A stretch of 64,000 bases of DNA from Opitutaceae bacterium. GTDB taxonomy: Bacteria > Verrucomicrobiota > Verrucomicrobiia > Opitutales > Opitutaceae. A program made the translations under genes and the position numbers. Below are positions 20,345 to 28,305 of the stretch, piece after piece. The stretch spans positions 1 to 64,000 of the forward strand of contig JAEUGY010000074.1 in assembly GCA_016794625.1 (NCBI GenBank), given 5' to 3'. The notes beneath the pieces are model-generated. The model saw only the letters and a list, made by a program, of their open reading frames with translations. It ran no database searches and had not been told where the DNA came from. Numbering within the stretch: position 1 is the stretch's first letter; the number at the start of each line of letters is the position of its first letter.

Positions 20345-21103
20345 ATGACGACCCTTCGTTTTACTGCCCTGGTGGGCGGCCTTGTCCTCACCGCGGCCGT
20401 GCTCCCCGCGCAGGAGCGTGAAACCAGCCGGCCCGCCCGTTCCAGTTCGACGGTTTCCAAAGGCGTGCTGCCCGATCCGCTGCTGCTCGACGGCAGTAAG
20501 GAGGCGGCCGAGAAGATTCCCGAACATGGCATGCTCGGCGAGTTCGAGCTGCCGGGCAATGAGAACGCCAAGAGTGACAAGGTCGGCGGCGCTCAACCTG
20601 AGGAGCAGGCCGCCGGCGGTGGAGCCCAGCAGAAACAAAAGGACGGCGGAGGATCGGGCGCCCAGGCGGCTCAGGCCGCCCAGGCCGCGGCCCAGCAGGG
20701 CGGCGGTGGGTCGGAACAGAAGGAAGGTTCCGGTCAGGGCGGGCAGGCCGGACAGGAGGGCCAGTCCCAACAGGGAACCGCATCCACCGGCGCGCAAGGC
20801 GCGGCGGGCGCCAAGGCCGAGGGCATCCAGGCCGCGGGCCTGAGTGACCCGAATGGAGGAGCGGCCGCTCCGCAGAACCAGGCGAACACGCCGCCGAGCA
20901 ATATGAAGATCGGCGACGCGGCCTTGCAGATCAAGACCCTGCCGCCGGGAGTCGCGTCGGCCGTGGTGGGCATGGAGGCGCAGCCGAAGGGCAAGGACAC
21001 ACCGCAGAGCTACGATGCCAAGACCCCGGGCGGCGGCAAACAGTCGACCGGCCGCGGCAATCAGGGCGTGGAACGTGGAAAAGTGATGCCGCCCGGGCTT
21101 TAA
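20345..21103 (+). CDS. Secreted Gly/Gln/Ala-rich low-complexity protein
   Basis: The 252-residue protein has a signal peptide ending near LPAQ. A short conserved-looking segment (VLPDPLLLDGSKEAAEKIPE to LGEFELPGNEN, about 41-75) precedes about 90 residues of Gly/Gln/Ala/Ser/Glu low complexity. The C-terminal ~80 residues are more ordered (MKIGDAALQIKTLPPGVASA). I recognise no family. It sits 19 bases after the TPR gene and 18 before the next low-complexity gene, so the three are probably one operon. The composition suggests a disordered periplasmic or surface polymer. Confidence 0.65.
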   Translation: MTTLRFTALVGGLVLTAAVLPAQERETSRPARSSSTVSKGVLPDPLLLDGSKEAAEKIPEHGMLGEFELPGNENAKSDKVGGAQPEEQAAGGGAQQKQKDGGGSGAQAAQAAQAAAQQGGGGSEQKEGSGQGGQAGQEGQSQQGTASTGAQGAAGAKAEGIQAAGLSDPNGGAAAPQNQANTPPSNMKIGDAALQIKTLPPGVASAVVGMEAQPKGKDTPQSYDAKTPGGGKQSTGRGNQGVERGKVMPPGL

Positions 21104-21121
21104 CCCCTCTGAATTAATTTT

Positions 21122-22099
21122 GTGAATACCCTACGCCCCCTTCTGGCTCTCTGCGCGATCCTGGCTGGCGCCGGCTCGCTTTCGGCCAAGACCATCATCT
21201 ATCCGGTGGAGGCCATTCCGGAGCTCTGGCTGCTCAACGCGACCGACTTTCAGACCAAGTACGGTGGCATCGATGTCAGTGGACTCGGGGTGAGTGACGA
21301 GGGTTGGTATGTGCGCTACCGGCACGAGAACTTGAGCCTCTTTTTTGGACCGCTGGCGGACCGTGAGGCCGCGCAGAAGAAATCATGGGAGCTCGAGGCC
21401 GTGCGCGATGCCGCCATCCGCAACCGGGCGTCCCTCGCCTCCAGCAAAGTGGACTATGTCCGCTTCAGCCTGTCCGGCGTCTATGGGGCCCGGGGCAATA
21501 CGCCCTTTACCGGGAAGAAGGGGGAAGGGGAGAATGGCGGTGAAGGCAATGGCACGGGGCAGGGCGAAGGAGAGGGCAAGGACGGTCAGGGCAAGGGCGC
21601 CGATGGCTCCGGCGAGGGCGGCGGGAAGGATGGCTCCGGAAGTGGCGATGGCAGCAAGGACGGTTCCGGTGGCGACGTGCAGGGCGAACAGATTGCCGGG
21701 CTGGGTGGTAACGGACAATCGGGCGGCAGCGGAAATTCCGCCGGCAAATCCGGCCGGTCGGGCTCCCAAGGCAGTCAGGGTGGTTCTTCCGGCAGCCAGG
21801 GCAGCTCCATGGGCGAGGGCAACCAGGCGTTGCAGCAGATCGCCCAGATTGGCGGAGCGGCGGGCTCGCAGGGGTCCCAGCAGGGCGGACAAAGCGGTTC
21901 GCAAGGCAGCTCCAGCGGACAAAGCGGCCAAAGCGGACAGAGCAGCGGACAATCTTCGAGTCAGCAAGGATCCCAGGGTGGTGGCGCCGGCAGCGGAGGT
22001 CCTCCGGGTGCTCCGGGAGCGCCGTCCAGCGGACAGTCCGGTGGTGGCGATCCCATTACGGCGGTGATTGGACTTCTGCGGCGCATCCTCGGTTTGTAA
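21122..22099 (+). CDS. Secreted Gly/Ser/Gln-rich protein with ordered N-terminal domain
   Basis: The GTG start lies 18 bases after the previous gene. The 325-residue product has a signal peptide (about 1-22), then an ordered ~110-residue domain (YPVEAIPELWLLNATDFQTK, VSDEGWYVRYRHENLSLFFG). A ~170-residue tract almost entirely of Gly, Ser, Gln, Asp, Glu and Lys follows, with acidic and Lys-rich GxGx repeats first and SGQSGQ repeats later. A short hydrophobic end (AVIGLLRRILGL) could be an amphipathic anchor. No known family is recognised. The gene converges on the VWA operon with a 105-base gap. An extended, flexible secreted protein is inferred. Confidence 0.65.
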   Translation: MNTLRPLLALCAILAGAGSLSAKTIIYPVEAIPELWLLNATDFQTKYGGIDVSGLGVSDEGWYVRYRHENLSLFFGPLADREAAQKKSWELEAVRDAAIRNRASLASSKVDYVRFSLSGVYGARGNTPFTGKKGEGENGGEGNGTGQGEGEGKDGQGKGADGSGEGGGKDGSGSGDGSKDGSGGDVQGEQIAGLGGNGQSGGSGNSAGKSGRSGSQGSQGGSSGSQGSSMGEGNQALQQIAQIGGAAGSQGSQQGGQSGSQGSSSGQSGQSGQSSGQSSSQQGSQGGGAGSGGPPGAPGAPSSGQSGGGDPITAVIGLLRRILGL

Positions 22100-22204
22100 A
22101 CCAGCAGGCTCAGGCCTGGAGTACCTTCTCACGAGTGAAGGAACGTTGCCCGCCAGAGTGATGCCCGGCCCGGGTGCGGTCGCGGGCCGAGGGGGGCTTC
22201 CCAA

Positions 22205-23206
22205 TCAGAGGTCCTGCAGGGCGATGAACGCGCCGCCGTGCTGGTGGCAGAGTTCTCGCATCAGGTTCGCCACTTTCAGTCCGGTGTTTCCCATGGAGAC
22301 GTCGAACCGGATGGTGGTCGGGAAGGCGATCGCGTTGATGACGACCCGCCGCTTGCCGTTTTCGTCGGCGGGATTCAGGTCGTCGACCCGCTTCAGGACG
22401 GTATCGGCCGTGCCGGTGAACTCGTCGCAGAAGATGTAGAGCCCCATCTTCATCTTTTCGTTGGTCGGATCGAGCAGCAGGCGCAGCGCCCGGAAAATGC
22501 CCGGCACCGGATTACTCTCGCTGAAGACATCATAGCGGCGCAGGGCGCGCTTGATGCCCTCCCGCGTTTCCGGGCCGTCGGGGAGCCACTGGGCGCCGCC
22601 GCGCTCACCGAGGACGAAGCGTCCGTCGGCATCCAAAATCTGGATCCCGTCGACTTGGGGATAGACGTCGAGCACCTCCTCCACCTTGCGGATGACGATC
22701 GGCCAGAGCTGACCCGAGTTGAAGTCGCGCATCGAACCCGAGGTGTCGATGACGAAGGCGATGTAGTTGCTGCCCACCGGCACCCCGACCGGGGCGGGCT
22801 CGACGTTGGGGAGCACCATCTCCGGTTTGCTCTGCATCGCGGCCAGTTCCTTCTTCAGCGCGTCCACATCCACCAGCAGCGCCTCCTGACCGGCCTTCTC
22901 CCGCTGCAGCTGCTGGTCGAGGTCGTCGAGCATCGACTGGATCTCGTCGTTCTTCAGCTTGGTTTCGGCAATCTTGGTGGTGGTCAGCTGCAGGATCTTT
23001 GAGAGATCCTCGCGACTAGAGACGAGATTGGCGAGGGACGCGAGGTAGGTCGCGAGCATCTTCTGCAGATCTTCGACCGTCTCCTGGTTCTGCTTGCCCT
23101 GCGCGCCAATCGACAGGACGAAAATGAGAATCATCGCCCCGAAGCCGCAGCAAATGCAGTCGAGGAACGAGAGACTGAAGACTTCCAGTTTTCTCCGCTG
23201 CTTCAT
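22205..23206 (-). CDS. Membrane-anchored VWA-domain protein with intact MIDAS (ExbD/MotB-like N-terminus)
   Basis: The protein has 333 residues. The N-terminal FSLSFLDCICCGFGAMILIF (10-29) is one membrane span with an aspartate (Asp16) at its start, as in ExbD, MotB and ZorB B-subunits. A coiled coil (about 40-125) leads to a von Willebrand A domain whose MIDAS reads DTSGSM (Asp154, Ser156, Ser158), so metal binding should be intact. It overlaps its paralogue by 4 bases (ATGA) and is the last gene of the ExbB/ASKHA/VWA operon. I infer that it replaces the peptidoglycan-binding B-subunit of a proton-driven motor. Generic VWA annotation is the conservative reading. Confidence 0.82.
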   Translation of the reverse strand: MKQRRKLEVFSLSFLDCICCGFGAMILIFVLSIGAQGKQNQETVEDLQKMLATYLASLANLVSSREDLSKILQLTTTKIAETKLKNDEIQSMLDDLDQQLQREKAGQEALLVDVDALKKELAAMQSKPEMVLPNVEPAPVGVPVGSNYIAFVIDTSGSMRDFNSGQLWPIVIRKVEEVLDVYPQVDGIQILDADGRFVLGERGGAQWLPDGPETREGIKRALRRYDVFSESNPVPGIFRALRLLLDPTNEKMKMGLYIFCDEFTGTADTVLKRVDDLNPADENGKRRVVINAIAFPTTIRFDVSMGNTGLKVANLMRELCHQHGGAFIALQDL

Positions 23207-24270
23207 GATTCAGGCCAGTATTTGGAAGGACTGATCAGGGCGCCGCGCGTGCGGTTGGCCAGTTCCCAAAAGAGTGCGGGCGCGGCGGGATCTCCGCTCA
23301 TGGGCATGAGCACGGTGCTCACCGGAATGCGTTCCGGGAGCATGCGGACCGCCTCGCGGAAAAAACGCACGCGCTGTTCATCGGTCGTGGCGCCATCGCT
23401 CAGATAGGAGTCGCTCGACGTGGGCAGTCCGTCGGTCAACAGCACGATCGCGTCCGGCAGGCGGGAGAGGGTGCGCACCTTGCCGAAGGCCCGTTCCAGA
23501 TTGGCTGAGCCGGAGGGGACAATCTGGTTCAGTTTGGTGACAATCTCGGCGATCGCCTTTTTGTCGGACAGGGCAAACCACTCGTCGGCGCGCTTCGGCA
23601 GGATGGCGTTCGCATCCTCGTTGAAAATCAGGATCTGGAATCGCGTCTCTGGCGCCAGCGTCGCGAGCATCCATTCCAAGGCCCGGATGGTCCGCTGCCA
23701 TTTCGGGGATTCCCGCTTCTTGTAATCGGGTTCCTCAAGCAGGTCCGACGCCTCCTCCACCGTTTCGCCGAGCATGCTGCCCGAGGCGCGCACCAGGAAA
23801 AGCACGCATTCCCCTTCGAGACGAAAACCGGTCAGGTACTGACGACGATCGACGTCCGGGATCGGAAGCGGAGCCTGGTCGACGGTCGGCAGGGCCTTCT
23901 TTTTGTCCATCAGGCTGGCCAGTGCGTCCTTCAGCAGACCGGTCTGCTGAAGCAGGGCGAGCAGCTCCCGTTTGCGATCCGTCAGTTTGAGCTGCGATTC
24001 ATTCGTCTTCTTCTGCAGCGTCGGCAGTTCGGATTGAGCAGCGGTGAGCAGTTTGGTCAGCCGCTCCACCTCTTGTTTGCTGGCCGAAACCTGGAGTTCG
24101 AGCCGGCGAAGACGATCCTGCAGGTCATCGACGCTGATCCGGTCGATCGTTCGCTTCTGTGCGACCGACAGGATGAAGATCAGGATGATCGCACCGAAGC
24201 CGCAGCAGATGCAGTCAAGAAAGCTGAGACTGAAGACCTCGGTCTCCCGGCGTTGGCGGGGGCGCGACAT
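23203..24270 (-). CDS. Membrane-anchored VWA-like protein with degenerate MIDAS
   Basis: This 355-residue protein is a paralogue of the next gene. It has the same N-terminal span (FSLSFLDCICCGFGAIILIF, Asp19), then a coiled coil (about 45-125) and a VWA-like domain. The MIDAS position reads RASGSM (161-166): the metal-binding aspartate of DxSxS is an arginine, while both serines remain. A second VWA landmark, VLLTDGLPTSS, is present. It probably cannot bind a divalent metal through the usual site. The pair of one intact and one altered VWA protein, produced in a coupled way, suggests a heterodimer. Confidence 0.8.
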   Translation of the reverse strand: MSRPRQRRETEVFSLSFLDCICCGFGAIILIFILSVAQKRTIDRISVDDLQDRLRRLELQVSASKQEVERLTKLLTAAQSELPTLQKKTNESQLKLTDRKRELLALLQQTGLLKDALASLMDKKKALPTVDQAPLPIPDVDRRQYLTGFRLEGECVLFLVRASGSMLGETVEEASDLLEEPDYKKRESPKWQRTIRALEWMLATLAPETRFQILIFNEDANAILPKRADEWFALSDKKAIAEIVTKLNQIVPSGSANLERAFGKVRTLSRLPDAIVLLTDGLPTSSDSYLSDGATTDEQRVRFFREAVRMLPERIPVSTVLMPMSGDPAAPALFWELANRTRGALISPSKYWPES

Positions 24271-24299
24271 GGCAGTGCGGGGAAAAGGGGCGGCCGCGC

Positions 24300-25781
24300 T
24301 CAGCCGGTGCCGTTGACCGCAGCGGGCGGGCAGTGGGCGAACAGGATTTCCGCGGTATGCTCGCCACAGCGGAACTGCAGCCGGTCGCCACTTTCGATTT
24401 CAATGCGGGGAGAGACACCGCTCTCGGTGGGTGACGGGTCGGTGAACCACCACCCCTGGCCCTCATGTTGCAGCGCGAGGCTGCAGTCGGTCGCATGGTT
24501 GAAGTCGTCCGGCAGGGGAAGATCGGCGGCCAGTCCTTGCACTCCGATGCTGAAACGCGACCGACCGGCGAGGGCTCGCCCCAGGCCGTCGAGCAGCGCG
24601 TGGGTGGGTCGTGGAGCCGGCTGCCCGGAACGGCGGCCCCGGTGCAGGTGCACTTCCCAGCGCTGGGTCATGCGGTTGCGCGACAACTCGCTGGCGTGGG
24701 ACTTTAGAACCGGAACCTCGGAAAGATCCGAAGGCACCTTCAAGCGGGCGGCGATCATGGCGGCTCCGGCGGCGGCGGCGCCATGCGGCAGGCGGATGAA
24801 ACGTACAAACCCCACGGCGCGCAGCCGCGATTCCAGCTGACGAAGCCAGATGGAACGCTCGGTCAGCGCCACGGCGCACAGGCCGGGAGACAGTCCGTGG
24901 TTCTGCGTGAACTTGAGGAGCATCTGCACCAGGTTCTCGGCAAACGCCTGGGAGTCCGACACCAGTTGTTCGCGCTTCACCGCCATTTCGTAACCGCGCT
25001 TGGTGGTGTTCAGGGTGTAGCGGAAATCGGGATCGTCCGAGGTCAGGAAGGCCTTGGTCTGATTGTAGAATTCCTGTTCCAACCGGCCGTCTTCCATGAC
25101 ATCGAACGACGTCTGGCGCAGAAAGCGATTCGCCATGGTGGCCGTCAGGTGCTTCAGGAGTTCCAACAGACCGGATTGCGGGAAGTGGAGAAAGGCTCGT
25201 CGCTCCAGTTTTTCCGCCGAGACCACGAGGGACAATTCAGCGGTGTGCAGGTGCAGGTCCAGCACCAGCACCGGGCGGGCCGGATTGAAACGGGGGCCGC
25301 GGGGATCGCACAGGGCGGCCGTCGCCATGTCGACCACGCCGGCGAGGGGCAGTTTGAGGTCGGAGGCCATGCCGAGAAGCAGCCCGATCTTTTCCTCCTC
25401 GGTAGTCTGGTCGCGCAGGTACACGCCGGGCACGGCGAGCGCCATGCGGGTCGCCCCGGGCGCCGTCTGGGCGAGACGCGTGGTGAAGTTGCGCAGAAAA
25501 TAGTAGGCAACTTCCGAGTACGACGGTGAGCGCGGGGGCACGACCAGCGTCGAGCTGTCGTGGTTCAGCTTCGACCAGAACGTATGCACCACCTTGCGGG
25601 GCTGCACAAACCAGGCGGCCTCCGCCGGCTGGCCAAAAACGTAATCACCGCCGTCGTGCAGCGCGAAGCCGGGGAAGGAGGCATCCGCGCCACTTCCCGC
25701 GATCCGGATCAGGTGCGGCTCTTCGCCCTCGAGTCGGGCTGCTTGGAAGTTTGCGTCGCAGAGTTCAATTCCGTGGGTCAT
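24300..25781 (-). CDS. ASKHA-fold (actin/Hsp70-like) protein with FHA-like C-terminal domain
   Basis: The protein has 493 residues and no signal peptide. ASKHA landmarks: phosphate-1-like GIELCDANFQAA at the N-terminus, ALAVPGVYLRDQTTEEEKIG (114-133), phosphate-2-like VLVLDLHLHTAELSLV (171-186) and adenosine-like LPHGAAAAGAAM (331-342). The glycine-rich turn of phosphate-2 is replaced by HLH, so nucleotide binding may be altered. Residues about 395-483 have an FHA-like rhythm (GRSRFSIG, LPLPDDF, WWFTDPSPTESG, IEIESGDRLQF), but the canonical Ser-x-x-His and Asn are not clear. It lies 20 bases after the ExbB-like gene and 29 before the VWA pair. Its probable role is a cytoplasmic regulator or filament partner of the channel. 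Confidence 0.7.
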   Translation of the reverse strand: MTHGIELCDANFQAARLEGEEPHLIRIAGSGADASFPGFALHDGGDYVFGQPAEAAWFVQPRKVVHTFWSKLNHDSSTLVVPPRSPSYSEVAYYFLRNFTTRLAQTAPGATRMALAVPGVYLRDQTTEEEKIGLLLGMASDLKLPLAGVVDMATAALCDPRGPRFNPARPVLVLDLHLHTAELSLVVSAEKLERRAFLHFPQSGLLELLKHLTATMANRFLRQTSFDVMEDGRLEQEFYNQTKAFLTSDDPDFRYTLNTTKRGYEMAVKREQLVSDSQAFAENLVQMLLKFTQNHGLSPGLCAVALTERSIWLRQLESRLRAVGFVRFIRLPHGAAAAGAAMIAARLKVPSDLSEVPVLKSHASELSRNRMTQRWEVHLHRGRRSGQPAPRPTHALLDGLGRALAGRSRFSIGVQGLAADLPLPDDFNHATDCSLALQHEGQGWWFTDPSPTESGVSPRIEIESGDRLQFRCGEHTAEILFAHCPPAAVNGTG

Positions 25782-25801
25782 GGGGTGGAGTGCCTCGGGA
25801 C

Positions 25802-26662
25802 CTAGGCGGGAACATTCGACGACTCTTCCTTCGTCGGCACCTTCATCACATCAATCAGCCGGTCGCGGCAGTAAGTTTGCGTTTCGATGATGAATGCCTC
25901 CTGGCGCGATTGCATGGTGTGCAGAATGAACATCAGCACCAAACTCAGCAGCAGCGCGACGAGGGTGGAGTTGAAGGCGAGACCGAGCCAGCTGGTGACC
26001 GCGGAAATGTCGCCCTGAATCGCCTCCTGCGCATACGCCAGCGCGCCGCCGATGCCGCGCACGGTTCCGATGAACCCGATGGCGGGAATGGCCCACGCGA
26101 TGTAGCGGACGAGCGACAGGGCTGACTCGAGCTGCTCGGCGGCCAAATCGGTACGCTCCTTGACGGCATTGGCGGCGTCCTGGATCGAGTGCGACGCATG
26201 GAACCGATGGAGCGCGGCGAGCATGCATTCCGGCAATAATCGCTCTCGCCATCGAGGTTCCTTTTCGATGGCCGCTTTCAGCTCTTTGTAGCGATCGAAG
26301 GCGTCCTCGGGGATGATGCGTTCACCCGTCTGCAAATGAATAAAATCATGCTTGAACAACCGGCGCTCACGGCCGACCTGGGTGAGCTTGTAGGTGAGCA
26401 CAATCATGGCCCAGATAAAGAGGACCAGCTCCCATTGTTGTTCCGGGTCCTTCAAAATAATGTACATCGACAACTGGTCGAGGTCGGCCTTGGCGTTGGC
26501 CCCGGCCTGGGCGCGCATCACCTTGCTCTTCAAAAGCAACTCCTCCGCACGTGGGCGGACGACGGCACCGTAAAAGATCTCCGTCACAACGATCGCAAGA
26601 ATCAGGCCGAGGTTCGGGACGAGGAACTCAAGCGAGAGAATTCCCTTGTTTCGCGAAATCAT
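25802..26662 (-). CDS. MotA/TolQ/ExbB-family proton-channel subunit
   Basis: The protein has 286 residues with spans at about 13-33, 77-93, 184-205 and 224-248. The last two carry the family signature IPAIGFIGTVRGIGGALAYA and then GLAFNSTLVALLLSLVLMF, including the conserved Thr and Gly positions that line the proton path. ExbB/MotA/TolQ proteins form pentamers around a dimer of B-subunits and use proton flow to drive rotation. No ExbD, TolR or MotB of ordinary type is adjacent. The two VWA proteins downstream have a B-subunit-like span, so I infer that they are the partners. It is the first gene of the minus-strand operon. Confidence 0.85.
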   Translation of the reverse strand: MISRNKGILSLEFLVPNLGLILAIVVTEIFYGAVVRPRAEELLLKSKVMRAQAGANAKADLDQLSMYIILKDPEQQWELVLFIWAMIVLTYKLTQVGRERRLFKHDFIHLQTGERIIPEDAFDRYKELKAAIEKEPRWRERLLPECMLAALHRFHASHSIQDAANAVKERTDLAAEQLESALSLVRYIAWAIPAIGFIGTVRGIGGALAYAQEAIQGDISAVTSWLGLAFNSTLVALLLSLVLMFILHTMQSRQEAFIIETQTYCRDRLIDVMKVPTKEESSNVPA

Positions 26663-26774
26663 GGAGACAGAATTCCTTAAGGACTTGGATTTGGATCGAT
26701 CCGCTCATTCCGACGCCGGACCCGCGCTTTTCTTGATCCTGGGCTGTGGGATGCCGACAGAATGACGTGCACGA

Positions 26775-26803
26775 TTGAAAAAGCTACCAACACCGCGTAA
26801 GAT
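26775..26803 (+). promoter_or_regulatory. Sigma-70-type promoter candidate for the glycine-zipper lipoprotein
   Basis: TTGAAA (26775-26780, one mismatch to TTGACA) and TAAGAT (26798-26803, two mismatches to TATAAT) are separated by exactly 17 bases. The expected start of transcription is about 35 bases before the ATG at 26846. It lies in the divergent space between this gene and the ExbB-like gene. Confidence 0.55.
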
Positions 26804-26845
26804 ACTACAGAGTAATTGAAGCGCAATCCTCCTTTCGCTACATTT

Positions 26846-27511
26846 ATGGAGTCCCCCACAATTTCTGATCGCCTGCGTCAAGTTCGTCCCGCGGTCGCCC
26901 TCATCACCGCCTTCGCTGTCTTTGGTCTGGCCGGATGTTCATCGGTCGCTCCGTCCAAGACCGCCACGGGCGCGGGTACCGGTGCAGCGGCGGGTGCAGT
27001 CGTCGGTGGACTGGGCGCGGGTGCGACCGGCGGGAACAGCAGCACCGGCATCCTCGCGGGTGCGGCCGCGGGTGCGATCATCGGAGGCGTGGTCGGCATG
27101 GTGAAGGACGCCAAGGAGCGCAAGGAACAGGACCGCCTGGCCCAGGAGCGTGCGTACCAGCAGGAGTTGTCGCGCAAACGCGCCGAAGAGGCGAAGCGCA
27201 AGGCGGAGGTGGAGGAGGAGTTGGCCGTCACGCAGGGCTTTCGTATTTCCGACATGGAGCTGGCCGACGCCCAGAAAAAGGTGGAGTCGGCGACGGAGCG
27301 TCTGCAGCGCTTGAAGGATGAGCGCACCGCGGCGCTGAACAAGAAGCGCTCGCTCGACGAGGCCAACGAACGGCTGCTCGCGACCGAGGCGGAGATCGCC
27401 CGGATGGAAGAGGAGCTGGCGAGGCTGAAGAGCGACGATGCCGCCACCGGCTCCCTCAACGCCGCGCCGCCGGCGCCCGCTCCAGCGGGCCCGGAGAAGC
27501 CGTCTCCCTGA
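26846..27511 (+). CDS. Lipoprotein with glycine-zipper and coiled coil
   Basis: The start at MESPTISDRLRQ is chosen over a TTG ten codons upstream because the candidate promoter and the signal fit it. The lipobox is LAGC. Next comes a Gly/Ala-rich zipper (TGAGTGAAAGAVVGGLGAG, ILAGAAAGAIIGGVVGM) of the YMGG/OmpA-linker type, then a charged coiled coil (about 85-205) and a Pro/Ala tail. Glycine-zipper lipoproteins sit in the outer membrane and can insert or oligomerise. It is divergent from the ExbB-like operon and 12 bases before a second lipoprotein gene. Function is unknown; an envelope anchor for the neighbouring complex is possible. Confidence 0.7.
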   Translation: MESPTISDRLRQVRPAVALITAFAVFGLAGCSSVAPSKTATGAGTGAAAGAVVGGLGAGATGGNSSTGILAGAAAGAIIGGVVGMVKDAKERKEQDRLAQERAYQQELSRKRAEEAKRKAEVEEELAVTQGFRISDMELADAQKKVESATERLQRLKDERTAALNKKRSLDEANERLLATEAEIARMEEELARLKSDDAATGSLNAAPPAPAPAGPEKPSP

Positions 27512-27523
27512 GACCTGCCCCCG

Positions 27524-28246
27524 ATGCCGGCCCGCGCGACCCGTCTGCTCCTTCCTCTGGCGCTCGCGGCGATGCTGTCGTGGGTTTCTGGATGCCAGTC
27601 GACCTATCAGGTCAAGATCGACGCGATCAGCAAGCCGGGGGTCGCGGGCGCCCAGTCCTACCGGATCCGATACAAGAATGGATCGATTCCGGGCGAGGAG
27701 TCGCTGCGTGAGAAGGAGGCGGCGGACTTCGTCCGCACCGCGCTTTCCGGCAAGGGGTTCTACGAGGCGCCGAACGCCGCGGCGGCGGACCTGGTGATCG
27801 AGATTGATTTTGGCATCGAAAAGCCGCGCACCAAGATGGAAGACAACAGCGTGCCGATCTACGCCCAGGTGGGCGGAGGAATCCGGTACGAGACGGTTCC
27901 GGTGACCACGAGCGATGGTCGGACCGCGCTGCGCACGGTGGCCGTGCACCAGCCTCCCCGCACGGAGTTGGTGGGCTATCAGAACATGGCCGTGCCCGTC
28001 ACGACCTACGAAAAGTACCTCAACCTGAAGGCGCGGGAAAACAAGGCGCGCGAGGAGGGGGCGCCGCCCACGGAGGTCTGGAATGTCCGGGTCAGCAGCG
28101 TGGACGAGAGTGACGACCTGCGAAAGTACCTGCCGATTCTGGCGTCGGCCTCCATCGACTACATCGGGGTGGATTCGACCAGCCAGCAGACCGTGAAGGT
28201 GCGCGACGGCGACTCCGGGGTCTCGTTTGTTCGCAAGGGACTCTGA
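27524..28246 (+). CDS. Putative lipoprotein, function unknown
   Basis: The 240-residue protein has a lipoprotein signal (LLLPLALAAMLSWVSGC). The mature part contains RIRYKNGSIPGEESLREKEA and a beta-rich middle (DLVIEIDFGIEKPR), weakly like DUF4136-type lipoproteins, and no catalytic motif. It follows the glycine-zipper lipoprotein by 12 bases and is probably co-transcribed. It ends convergent to the SUMF1 gene. Confidence 0.6.
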   Translation: MPARATRLLLPLALAAMLSWVSGCQSTYQVKIDAISKPGVAGAQSYRIRYKNGSIPGEESLREKEAADFVRTALSGKGFYEAPNAAAADLVIEIDFGIEKPRTKMEDNSVPIYAQVGGGIRYETVPVTTSDGRTALRTVAVHQPPRTELVGYQNMAVPVTTYEKYLNLKARENKAREEGAPPTEVWNVRVSSVDESDDLRKYLPILASASIDYIGVDSTSQQTVKVRDGDSGVSFVRKGL

Positions 28247-28305
28247 ACCGCAGGGGCAGGGAAGCGCTGTTCGCTATCCGGCGCGGCGCCGCCCGGCCGG
28301 AGCGT

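Noticed and set aside
25802-26662. Zorya-type anti-phage system because of the MotA/ExbB-like gene
   Set aside because: No ZorB-type OmpA/peptidoglycan domain and no ZorC/D/E-like helicase or nuclease genes are nearby; only the motor layout is similar.
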